Source of the DNA: Turnera subulata
Taxonomy: Eukaryota; Streptophyta; Magnoliopsida; Malpighiales; Passifloraceae
NCBI GenBank assembly: GCA_028386065.3
Contig: JAKUCV010001557.1
Span: forward strand, 144,136-208,135
Length of the DNA stretch: 64,000 nt
Reading direction: 5' to 3'
The position numbers and the translations under genes were made by a program. The notes under the pieces are model-generated. The model searched no databases. It was not told the origin of the DNA and was given only the letters and a program-made list of their open reading frames with translations. This document shows, in pieces, positions 19,797 through 30,733 of this stretch; the first letter of the stretch is position 1; each line of letters opens with the position of its first letter.

Positions 19797-22700
19797 CTAG
19801 CAAGTTCCTCGATATGGCAAAACTCCGATTAGTGTTTCCAAGCAAGCTAATTGACTTTGCAGGAATTTGTACACTGATTCGGTTGTTGTTGCAGCCACTC
19901 TAACAACAACGCCTATGTCCTACACACAGAACACCTCAAGTAAGTTTGTCACTCAAAATAACTTTTACAGCCAAGAAGCCTAACAATGAAATCAAAAAGA
20001 GCTATCAAACTTTCACAGTATAAACTCCCAAAGAGGAGAAAAAAACAAAAAAAAGAAACAATGACAAGAACCAAAGCTTCATGTACAGGACATGAAATGG
20101 CTTGATATCCTAAGCCCAAGCCAGAAACGTTACTTGAGAAGGTAACGTTTCTAGCACCATGTAATCACGTCAAATTCTTTACTAACAAACATTATATTGA
20201 CAAATTAGTTAAACACTAGTTTTATGCAATTCTTTAAACTCCTTATTACAAAATGCTATAGTTCGTAATCATTTAGCTTCAAAGAACACGCTCGAATTAC
20301 CAATCCCATTGTACTAGCTTCTGAAATAATGCCCAAGTGAAGTTTTATCCGAATATCAAATTCAAAAATTTTCAGTTGATATATCAAATTAATTTATTTA
20401 CTTACCCATAAAATTTCAAAATAGAAAAGAAGACAAAAGCCTATTCTGTTACAAACATTTCAACTCTAGAGTCCTTGTAGCCATACCATGAATGAAAGGA
20501 TAGCCGAAATGTTAAAAACACAAAGTTCTATGGTAAGTCCTTTTGCAACATTTAACAAAGTTCTATGGTAAGTCCAAAGCTTGATGTACAGGACATGAAA
20601 TGGCTTGATATCCTAAGCCCAAGCCAGAAACGTTACTTGAGAAGGTAACGTTTCTAGCACCATGTAATCACGTCAAATTCTTTACAAACAAACATTATAT
20701 TGACAAATTAGTTAAACACTAGTTTTATGCAATTCTTTAAACTCCTTATTACAAAATGCTATAGTTCGGTAATCACTTAGCTTCAAAGAACACGCTCGAA
20801 TTACCAATCCCATTGTACTAGTGTCTGAAATAATGCCCAAGTGAAGTTTTATCCGAATATCAAATTCAAAAATTTTCAGTTGATATATCAAATTAATTTA
20901 TTTACTTACCCATAAAATTTCAAAATAGAAAAGAAGACAAAAGCCTATACAGTTACAAACATTTCAACTCTAGAGTCCTTGTAGCCATACCATGAATGAA
21001 AGGATAGCCGAAATGTTAAAAACACAAAGTTCTATGGTAAGTCCTTTTGCAACATTTAACAACATCAAAACGGTGTAATGATGCTCCACGGTAACTCACT
21101 TGATTGCTATGATCACTAGGACTAACAATCTAATCACACAAACTGTTGTTTTATACTGAGAGAAGAGTGAGCATACAACAACTGAGTTCATGTTAAGTTT
21201 ATTTAAGTTTCTAAATTAAACTAACATTATACAATTTTTCAAAATTTTGGAACCAAAAGAAAAAGGAAACAGAAGTGCAGTGATTCATCCAAAACAGGCA
21301 AACTTGTTATCTTCATTTTTAGGGGAGACGAGTTGCACATTTATATGCAAACTATAAACATGAATTCAAAAAAAGCAATTTTTTACAGAAGTCAAGCACC
21401 ATAGAGTATTTTCGCCTCTGATAGCCTTACAACGTGTCTAAAGCAGAAAACCAAGTTCACGTGATGCAACCAGACTGCCCCGTAGAATTAAACATGCTTA
21501 AACAAAAAATTCTGATGCATTGCAAGTCTAGTAAAATGAAATAGCCAGGTAGGATTAATAGAACCCTAAAAAAAAGGATGTTTTGGATTGTGAAAATATC
21601 ACCATTTGAACGGCCATCAATAGAAAAAAAAGACTGAGCATACCTCTGGACCAAATCTACTGCATGATGCCACCAAAGAGGGTTTAGAGAAGCAATGACC
21701 ATTTGATTTCGCATGGCCACTTAAGCAGGTGAAATGCATATTCAATTCCTCAGACATCATCTTTTTAACATTTTCCTGGACTCGGCATTGGATTTGCTTC
21801 AACTTTGGCCTGTAAGCAAAGGAATCACTCAGGCTCATGTTGACGGTCCATATTTTTGTTGAATGATAAGCCACATCACATCATGAATCACATACCCCAA
21901 GAGAACAACCATTGCAATGACTTGGTAGTCCAGCATGCGCTCTGAGATAGTAGTGATGCTTCCTTTCTCTACCAGCACCTGCAACACAATATGATTAAGC
22001 CATTTCGAGGCAGGGAAAGAAAACACATAAACACCTGATGGACTTGGAAAAATCAGAAAAAATGGAGACAGCGGAACCTTCAGTTTATGGTAGATAGCCT
22101 TGCAGCACTCACAAAGGAAATAAAAATAAAAATCTGAGAAAATCAATAAAGTTGGTATGCATTAGGTTGTTGATGTCCAAAGTTAAATAGGGTCATGCTG
22201 TTCATGAAAACACAGAACAGGAAAGATAGATACTGAGAAAATAAATTTATAATAAAGTACATCTATAGAACAGCACACAATCGATAACTAGCTGTGACTA
22301 GGTGTAGTGAATCACAATAGGTATTAAAGGAGATCACTGGAACTAAAGAAATATCGAATGCCAAAACTGAAACTTGGAAATATGAAGTAAATATCTAACT
22401 TGCAGAATTTTTTGAGGTTTGGAGAAAACTAGTAACCAAGAAAAATTAAAGGCTGGAAGTTGCAATGAAAACAATAGGAGCATGCAAGATGTGTTGGTAA
22501 GAGATTTGAATTAACTAAAACGTATAAGAAAATTAAGCATATACCTAGCATAATTAATGGAATGATGAACAAACATGACTAGGTAAGATGATCTGAAAAT
22601 CATGATAGTGTAACTATTCAAGAAGCAGTGTTTGTCAGTTCATGAGAAGACGTCAAAAGTAGACAAGAAGACACTGAAAACAATTTCCACAGTTTATTTA

Positions 22701-24059
22701 ACATTTAAGCAGTAATTACAGAGAATCCAGAGAATTACAGTATCAAGAAACACAGGCTGATCATCACCCAGAATTATGTTGTTGGTGCTATTGTAAATAT
22801 CAAAATTCCATCTTTCTCCGTTCTCATGACGTCCACTGGTAAACCAATCAACAAGAACCAAACTTGAGTTTGAGAGCACTCTGAATACTTGTTTCTGACG
22901 ATACCTTGCAGTTGAAAAACAAGTAACTGGGTCTGGAATAACAGCCAAAAGGGCATCAACACCAACTGTTGCCTACTGCATGGAAAAAAAACATTGCCAT
23001 TATCATGTGAAAATAGACTTTATTTTGTGATTTAACAGCAAAACCTGTGAGAAATCCAACCTCTTGACCCAAATTCTCATGTGATAAAGGCACTTCTACC
23101 AGAATAATTAGAAAAGCATGAAAATGGCAATGTGAAATGGTAATCAGCTGATGTACTCCATGTGATGCAGGTTGAAAAAAAGATATCTTACATATTTAGA
23201 TAATGGGTTACAAAAATAACAGCCAGGAGAGGAACATTATACGATGCATAACCAACAATGAAATCTGGAAAGGATGGTCTTGATACATAATAATTCAGTT
23301 TCGAAAAGATTGTTACCTTAAGAAACTGTTGAGAACACTTGGAACCCAAAGATTTGTAAACCTGTGAAACAACTAAAGCTTGAATTCTGAAAACAACCTA
23401 AGACGCAATAAAGAATTGAAAAGGAACAGCTTTCAAATCTTTATGAACCTTAGTGGAAGCCTGGGTTGTTAAGACGGCGGTGCATCCATCTCCAATGATA
23501 AATTCAAATGATATATGGTCTCCCTATACCCACCCCCCAGTAATGTAATGTGTGCATCAGTCAAACTAAATATCATCAACAGACAATTAAAAAGAGTAGA
23601 AAATCAAAAGGAAAGATTAAAAGAACAGAAAAACCAAACCCAACAGACATTATTATTAGAGGAAAAGAATCAAAAGTTGGAAAAAAGGAGAAAAAGAAGC
23701 AAGAGGCAGCATGAGCATGGTGAGTAAGTTCTTACAGAAACAATTCCACCACCGTAGGTGAGGGAGTAAATCCAAACAGCATCAGTTTTAGAAGGAGCCA
23801 CCTGAGAGAAAGAAGAAGAAAAAACAAGAAAAGAAAAAGGAAATTTCAAAAACCAAACCGAAATACATGAATGATTCAAAGAAGAAGAAGAAGTTGAATA
23901 ATGAAGATATTTATCTATCTCTATCTGTCTGTCAAGTAAAAGTAAGAGGATGGAAGGGACCTTATTAGGGATGATGAATTTAAGAGGATACTTTGAGAAG
24001 CATTTTGTCACTGTTGATTTCCCTCCTGCCCTCTCCACTACTATTCTCCCTGCTACCAT
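19797..24059 (-). CDS. URED: urease accessory protein D, complete 8-exon gene
   Basis: UreD acts with UreF and UreG to load nickel into urease in the cytosol, so it is needed for urea use. I placed eight exons with GT-AG introns: 23961-24059, 23736-23801, 23449-23523, 23317-23361, 22739-22972, 21896-21978, 21644-21809 and 19797-19919, giving 296 codons plus stop. Frames join without a stop. Conserved landmarks: GGKSTVTKCFSKYPLKF (exon 1), TDAVWIYSLTYGGGIV (exon 2), VIPDPVTCFSTARY and VDWFTSGRHENGERW (exon 5), ERMLDYQVIAMV (exon 6), SCSRFGPE (exon 7), TESVYKFL (exon 8). Length fits plant UreD (about 290-300 aa). The start was chosen because residue 1 aligns with family starts. The intron acceptor before exon 5 (AGTAG|GCA) is the least certain. 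Confidence 0.93.
20071..21060. repeat. tandem duplication in URED intron 7 (about 490-bp units)
   Basis: Unit 1 (about 20071-20556) and unit 2 (about 20574-21060) are nearly identical, offset by 503 bp. Both carry CCAAAGCTT at the start and TTTTGCAACATTTAAC at the end. I see only a few differences, so the event is recent. It lies wholly in intron 7 (19920-21643), away from the splice sites, and has no coding potential. Confidence 0.9.
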
Positions 24060-24159
24060 CCCTCTCTCTCTCTCCCAGATAGTTTTCGGAAACATTTGTA
24101 GTACTGAACTTTTGGGGGTCAATTCCCATCGGGTCTTGTTCTCCAGTTTAGATGTTTCA
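24060..24159 (-). promoter_or_regulatory. remaining URED 5' region before the MULE
   Basis: About 100 bp between the URED ATG and the MULE target duplication, containing a CT-rich (on plus) stretch near 24061-24079. No TATA box was identified. The core promoter or 5' UTR has probably been cut by the insertion. Confidence 0.55.
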
Positions 24160-24168
24160 GTTTTCTCC

Positions 24169-24473
24169 GGCTAAAATGGAAATTTGGTCACTGGACTGGA
24201 CATGTTTTTTGGTTTTGGTCACTTCGTGAGAAATTGTTGGATTTTGGTCACTGATAAATTTGAATTTGTACGAACTATGACACATCGGCTTGGATGGGAC
24301 CCGAACTTACACATGTCAGTCGCTAATTGGTCACAGACTTGGCGCTGGGTCCCACAGGCCCGTGCCCCGGCCAGCAAACCTGGATCCGCGTGAATCTTGA
24401 CCTGTCCGCATCCGGAACGGGTCCGACCTAAGACAAACAGCCCTCATACACCCAAACACCCCCACTCAGGCAC
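24169..24473 (+). repeat. left TIR of the MULE
   Basis: Matches the reverse complement of about 38950-39266, with blocks such as GAAATTGTTGGATTTTGGTC (right copy GAAATTGCTGGATTTTGGTC) and GGCTTGGATGGG. Diverged but colinear. In MULEs the TIR is both the transposase binding site and a promoter. Confidence 0.88.
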
Positions 24474-24536
24474 ATTTTAAATTGGAGAGCCCCGTTTTTT
24501 GTAGCCCATAACCCTAATTTAGTCAATCCTCCCCAC

Positions 24537-24624
24537 TCGCTTTGCTCTCTTCTTCCCTAATCCCTGAAAACACCCTCTCCTCGCTTTGCTTTCTTCTTCC
24601 CTAATCTTTGAAAACACCCTCTCC
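24537..24624. repeat. tandem pair of about 44-bp units in GRF 5' UTR
   Basis: Two copies of TCGCTTTGCTNTCTTCTTCC...AAAACACCCTCTCC follow each other. They lie 60-150 bp before the GRF start codon, between the TIR and the gene. Confidence 0.8.
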
Positions 24625-24682
24625 TCTCGTCTTCTACTCCTCTTTGTCGTTCGTCCTCCTTCACGCGTCTCTGGGTTGATTG

Positions 24683-25233
24683 ATGGCGTCACAGGGGTCG
24701 TGCAGCTCATCATCAAAAAACGCTGACGGTCAGGGGAGAAGAAAGCAGTCGCAGATGACTGCGTGCGAGGTGCAGAAGCCTGATTGGAACTATGAGGGGC
24801 CTCCCGTGCATTGCCATTGTGGCTGGTTTAGACCCAGGTGGAATTCGTGGACCGACCCACATCCGGGTATGCGTTTTCCAAATGCAACAGGTGCGGATTT
24901 TACAAGTGGGTTGATGAAGCAATCGTGGGCAGAGCAAGGGAGGTAATAATTTGTTCAAGAGACAATGAGAGGGCGTTATATGCAGAGAATTTGAAATTGA
25001 AAGAGGAGAATGACAAGTTAATGCAGAAGCTTGATGACATGAAGAGGCAGAGAGATGAGCTTTGTTTGATGATGGACACTGTACATGAGGATTCCACTGG
25101 TTTTGGTTGCAGGAGGCATGAAGACATTGTGGGGGCAAAAGCGAAGCATGATAACTATATTTGTGGCTTCTGCATTGGCGTGTGCACTATATTAGTTTTG
25201 TTCTTAATTGTTATTGTGATTGTAGTGAATTAA
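24683..25233 (+). pseudogene. GRF zinc finger / coiled-coil / membrane protein, frameshifted
   Basis: The first frame starts at ATG 24683 (MASQGSCSSSSKN) and encodes CHCG...SWTDPHPGMRF, the first half of a GRF zinc finger. Near 24876 a one-base frame change is needed; the other frame continues SKCNRCGFYKWVDEAIVG, the second half. After this come a coiled coil (KLKEENDKLMQKLDDMKRQR) and a C-terminal hydrophobic segment ending IVIVIVVN at 25233. GRF fingers bind single-stranded DNA in known proteins; the function of these small plant versions is unknown to me. It is carried inside the MULE, tail-to-tail with the transposase. The frameshift could be real or a sequencing error. Confidence 0.8.
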
Positions 25234-25340
25234 TTGGGGAAAATTTAGTATTTGCCGCTTCTGCATTGGCGTGTGCACTATGTTAGTTTTGTTCTTAATT
25301 GTTATTGTGATTGTAGTGTATTAATTGGGGAAAATTTAGT
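25159..25340. repeat. 91-bp tandem duplication at the end of the GRF gene
   Basis: 25159-25249 and 25250-25340 are near-identical. Each covers the last membrane-segment codons, the stop and a little 3' UTR. The second copy lies beyond the stop and is not translated. Confidence 0.9.
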
Positions 25341-25878
25341 GGGATGATCAATGTGAAGCGGGTAGAAGGTTTGTTGTTTAGTTTTGGCATACGATATCGC
25401 CAATCAATGTATCGTTCTTGTGGCTATTGTGAATGTTGTTAAAAGTATGTGATGGCCAATTAAACAATGAAACAGACATTGGCATTGTGTGTATGTGCAA
25501 TTTATGCAATGTTGCGCTTATGCGGTTGCTCATTTAGGCGGTGGCGGATTTGTGGAATGTAATATCCCCTGCAAATACTCTATCTATCAGTCATACGGAG
25601 GTACAGAGCATTAATATGCAGATGTAAGTCAGAAGGAGGTACATAACATAGATATCCAAATGTCAGTCTCAAAACAACCAAGGTTATGTAGTTGAAGCAT
25701 ACAAAATGGGATACAGGATCTCCCCTTTAAAGACCATCCATACAATATCCTAATACAACTCATTAGGAGGTACATAACATAAATATTCAAATGTCAGGCA
25801 CAAAACGGTTGTCCGTTGTAGTTGAAGCATTCGAAATGGGATACAAAATGCTACTTTCAACGAAGTGCACATAACATA
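25341..25878. other. convergent 3' UTR region inside the MULE
   Basis: Non-coding stretch between the GRF gene (plus) and the stop codon of the transposase (minus). It contains two related blocks with 'ggaggtacataacat' near 25635 and 25769. No gene seen. Confidence 0.6.
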
Positions 25879-25993
25879 TTAACGCTTTCTCTTTGCCTGT
25901 GCAGCCTCTGCTGCAACTTTAGCTGCACCACGCAGTAGCGCCTGTGTCCTTCTAGTGGCCGCAGTAGGCAGTGAAGTAGTTGATATCCTAGGG
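25879..25993 (-). pseudogene. last exon of the MULE transposase
   Basis: The minus strand has an acceptor (ACAATGCAG) at 25994, then an exon reading ATRRTQALLRGAAKVAAEAA and ending AKRKR before TAA at 25879-25881. This alanine/lysine tail is typical of plant MURA-type transposases. It is now separated from the rest of the gene by a 7.8-kb retroelement. Confidence 0.75.
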
Positions 25994-26099
25994 CTGCATT
26001 GTCAATACAATTTAAGCATTAGCAATGGGCAGAATGCATAGAGAAGACGCAGAATGCGTAAAGGAAACGGCTAAAACAGTACGTACATTTGAGGCGCCA

Positions 26100-29000
26100 T
26101 GTAACGCCCCGATTTTTCGTTAATTAATTTTTACAGAATTTTCAAAGTTTTTGGTATTTAATTTCCACATTTACCCTTGTGGAATTTCCGGGATTCTTGG
26201 TCAAGAAAATTATTACTCTTTTAATTTATTTTCCTTGGAAATATTAGATTTTAAGTTGGAATTGTTTGTTGTTCGGGTTTCGTTGAAATAAAACGTGATT
26301 CGGTGGGAAAACAAAGTTTGTTGTAGTTTTTATTTAAACTACGTCGTTTTTGGGGAAAAGTAAAGAAAAAAAACGTTGACCGGTTAGGCGAGTTGACCGC
26401 GCCTAAGCCAAAACGAAACGACGTCGTTTTGGCTTAGGTGGGTCAAAACCCTAACCTTTCCCTTTTCTTTTCTTTTCTCTCCTCTCTCTCCTTTCTTTTT
26501 CTTTTCTCTTTCGCCGCCCACGAGCTTCCTCCCGACTTCCTCTCTGCATGACTTCTCTCTCCCAATCGGTTACACCCGATTTCTCTTCCTCTCTTCTTTG
26601 TCTTCTTTTTCTTCCCTTACTTTTCTTCTCCTTCTCTGCCCAACTCTTCCTCTTCTCCTCTCGCCCTTTTGCCGCCACCATCCGTTCTTCTTCTTTGTGG
26701 AGCCGCCGCCACCATAGAAGGACGGGGCTACTGTTCGTGGCTTTAATTGGAGGCAGGGGCTTACGAGGCCGACGCAGGACGGGTGCGACTGGACCCGAGT
26801 TTGGCCATGATGAGTAGTTGCCGTCGCCATCGTCTACACTGCCGGGTAAATACCGCGGCGCCTTCCTTTTCTTTTTCCGACCTGTGGTGTTGTACTGATT
26901 CGTTCTGGGTTGTGTTTGTTGTTGGATGCGTTGATGAGCATCGGGTATTTGGTTGCTGCCAGATTTGGTTATGCGTGTTGCTGGGTTGTCGGGTTATTGT
27001 GTAGTCGGTGCTGGGTTTGTGATGTCGGTGTCGTTGCTGTGGTTGCTGTGGCGGGCCTTTGTCAAGCAGCAGGGTTCTTGGCTTGGGTTTGGATTCTGGT
27101 GAATCCATTACAGGGTTGTCTGGATTCCATTCTTCCGGTAAGTTGCTCCAGCGACCTGGATTCATGGTTCTTGTGTTCGTTAATAGGTTGTATTGAGTTG
27201 AATGTCGATTTGTGTTCGTTTCTAGGTTTGGACATATTACTGTGGTATTTTCCGGCGAGGTCTTGACCGGAATCCGGCGAGACGTGTATTGTTCCGGCGA
27301 GGCTGACCGGAAACCGGCGAGGCTCGGGATTTCCCGGCAAGACATAACTTCTTTTCCGGCATTTAACGGTATTCCCTCGATGTGTAATTTGATGTTTTTT
27401 TTAAACTCATTCGTGGCATGTAATAATTAATGTAATTATAATTGTGTATCGAAAATTGAAGTTATTTAGTGGAATACCGGGGTGCGGGGCTGTGAGTGTG
27501 TATAACCGGGAACTTACCGACACGGGTAGAACCATAGGCCGGGAACAGTTGGGCTCGGGTTGACCTTAGAACGGTTTTAGGAAACCAGGCCCAGGCCAAA
27601 TATTTAACCTGTGAATAGGTTTTGGATTTGAGTAACGGGCTTTGAGCCCAATTTTATACTTACTAATGATGGACCTTAAAATATGGGCTTGAGGCCCGAG
27701 GACATAATTGATAACCTTTGGACTTGGGTAACGGGCTTTAAGCCCCACTTCATAATGGGCTTTAGGCCCGGGATTCGGTTTTGGACTTAGAAGGGTTTTA
27801 GGCCCAATGACTAATATGGATGTGGGCTTTAGGCCCAATGTTGTATTTTGGAGATTTGGGATAATACACTCTAGGCCCAATTGACTACAATCAGAGTTAA
27901 GTTAAGTACGGAACTTGGGATTTGAGTTGTTGGGATTTAGACCCTGATCTTTAGTAACGGGCTTAGTGTCACGGGTTTGACTCGAGGTCATGTTATTAAT
28001 ATGCATTTACTCAATTGCCATGAATAAACTTCTTATATGAGGTGTGTATTCGTAGGACGTTTTGGACATAGGAATGTTAAGGTGGAATGAGCTTCGGCTT
28101 CCGAGACATTTAATATGGCCCAGGTGAGGACTTATAAACCTTTGTATGCATTACTGCCTATAATGCTCGGTTAATTGTCTTGGAGCATAAAGTGGTGTTA
28201 TTTGTTTGGTCTTTAATGCTGTATGCATGCTTGCCTGTTGTGTTGTTGTTGCTATTTGCAAAGTGAATTATGTTGATGTTACCTATGACATGGTGTGCCT
28301 GATTATGTGGCCTGTTTGTCTGATGTGATGTATTGTGCCTGTCTAGTATGACTTGTTTGGTTATGATAAACACATGAGATATAGATTTGTGGTTGTGTGG
28401 TGGACTATGGGCTGGGGCCCGGATTTGAGATTAAGATATTAAATCCACACAACGATGTTTGACAATAACGTATGGTACAACTCTTAAATAATAAATGAGA
28501 ATAACGAATTATAATAAAGTCTACTGTGGGGCTGTTGACCGGTTGGTTCGAGCTTGAAGTAATACCCCTCGGGATGGCATGCGGGTTTGCATGTGGGCCT
28601 GCGATGGCCGGTTCTACCTCCCTCTTTCTATCTTCCCCTTTCTACCTCCCTCTTTTTCTCTCTGTCTCTCTCTCTATGGATATGTTTGGGCTTCGTGCCT
28701 GTTTTATTTGGGCTTACGCCTGGTTGTCTCATGAGACGGGACCGAGCTCGACGCACACAGTAGAGGGCCCTAATAAAATACTTAACCTTAATCACAAAGA
28801 TAATAATATAAGTAATGACAAGTGATGGTATGTAGTCTGATGATGTCTTGCTCTGTGTATTGAGGTTGTTGTTGTTTGATGCCGGTGTAATTGTAGTTGA
28901 TTTATATTGTATATTATTGGTTTATTTGTCCGCGGTGAGACAGTGGTTGGTCTCACCCCCTCACAGTTTTACACAGGTTAGCTGATCGATGATCAGAAGA

Positions 29001-29307
29001 GCATATCAGCAGGTGGCGGTGCTTTCCTCTCCTCGGGTCTGATCCATAGAGTTCACTGCATACATGTTGTCATGTGTTTAGTCTTCCGCTGCGTACTCGT
29101 TTATTGTGTAATTTATTTGTATAATTGTTCATTGATTATGTTGTTGATATTGTATCCCGGGAAGAAGGGCATTTTGGTCACTTCACATGCTATACATTCT
29201 TTAATGGGTAATTTGGGATACGGGTGTCCCGGGAATGATAAGGGCAATTTGGTCAATCTATAATTAATTTATAACTTATATTAATAAATTGGGACACGGG
29301 CGTTTCA
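26100..29307 (+). repeat. 5' LTR of the 7.8-kb element
   Basis: 3208 bp with a pyrimidine-rich segment (26455-26680) and a GC-rich part. About six GGGCTTTAGGCCC-like palindromes lie at 27637-27835. Compared with the other LTR it carries a longer CCGGCGAGG block near 27290-27330 and a doubled GTTAA near 27897. Open frames inside are not gene-like. Confidence 0.92.
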
Positions 29308-30733
29308 GTTGGTAGCGGAGCAGGCTGTAGATCTTTTGGGATGTGTTAATAAGTTTTGCGTTCTTGTGTGCATAGTCTGTTCCTTTTTGAGTCAGTTGTT
29401 GCATGGTCATATGCATTCATATAGTGAGTCGTACTATGGATCCGGTGGAGGACACGCACCTGGTGAGGGTCGGAGTGACCCGGTATTGTCGTTGAAATGT
29501 TATGTTTTTCTTTACAGCTTAGGCTACAAAGTTTATTTTGTGGTATATCCACTGATCTATTAGAGTCGGTGTAGACTTTTGATTCTTTATTTATGTTTCT
29601 TGTCTGTGTGGAGCTGACCAATACAAGTAAGAACCATCGGTCTGGTTTGGATGTTGCATCTATAAAGTGATGATCTGACGTGATTTTTATAGATATGATT
29701 TTTGGTGATTTTGGTGATCATGTTATTTGTGGTCTGATCTTGCTGAGCTTGAGGATTTGAATTTACTTGTGAATTATACTATGGATTTGATCCAGTTTGG
29801 AGTTCGAGATGATAATTTCTTAAATTAATCTGAGGATGATTTAATGATATTTGGGAAATTATATTTTAAAGATACTTGAGGGAATTAATTTTGTGAGTTT
29901 TGGGGTATTAATAGTAATTGTGATCACAAGGTTTGATCATGAGTCTTTATTGAGGTTATAGTTCGTGTGCTGGATGAGGATGCCGGAAGTACGTTTACAT
30001 TGAGGTTTGAATTTGAGGTGATCTCGGGTATTATGATTCAAATTCCAAGTTATTAATTATGTGTTGAGAGATACAGTGATATTTTAAGTTCTTTATCAAA
30101 GAAACTTTGGTGTTCATGCTAGGAATGACTTGAGGAATAGATTCATGAGCATGAGTTATGAAAAGATTTTTGGGTCTTGAGGAGTGATAATTTTAATATT
30201 TCGGCAATGATCGGGTTTTAGTACTTAAGGTATGATCCGGGACATATATACGAGTTTGGTTGAATTAGTGCGTGATAAAGGAAATAACTTGAGGTTCAGA
30301 TCATGAAAGTGATTATGGATTTTTGGTCTTGAGGTATTTACAGTGGGGGTGATGATCTTGTTTCTTAGGTTACGATTTTGGCTTCTACTAGCTGAGGATA
30401 TGTTTAGTGGATTAAAGGATTGGATATAAATGGTTGAGTGATGATAAATGAAGTAGTTTATAGATTTTGCTATTGATAATGTTCATGATGATTGGATATA
30501 AATTTTTGGGTTAGTGCTTTGATCTTATGCTTTTGATCATGTTCGGCTAAGTCGATGTTTGACTTGGTATTTTGGAGTTCTTGCTTGGAAATGTGATTGA
30601 TGGTCATGGTGGTTCTACTTGGTGGTTTTGGCCAACGGAACTTTGATACCAAATGACACTTGTTTGTGTCAGTTTTGTTGCTTGACCTACTCTCTAAATT
30701 TCGAGGACGAAATTTTGTTAAGTGGGGTAGAAC
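29308..30733 (+). other. internal domain of the 7.8-kb element, no gene
   Basis: Starts with the primer-binding site TTGGTAGCGGAGC and ends with the polypurine tract after TTCGAGGACGAAATTTTGTT. There is a weak gag-like start near 29437 (ATGGATCCGGTGGAGGAC) that soon meets stops. The rest is T- and G-rich with no open frame of note. Confidence 0.7.

Noticed and set aside
19797..24059. URED as a processed or dead copy
   Set aside because: It has seven introns with GT-AG borders and an uninterrupted 296-codon frame after splicing.
26451..27345. Overlapping open frames on both strands in the 3.2-kb LTR, repeated at 31074-31981
   Set aside because: They occur in identical form in both LTRs, lack domains and follow base composition; LTR sequence, not genes.
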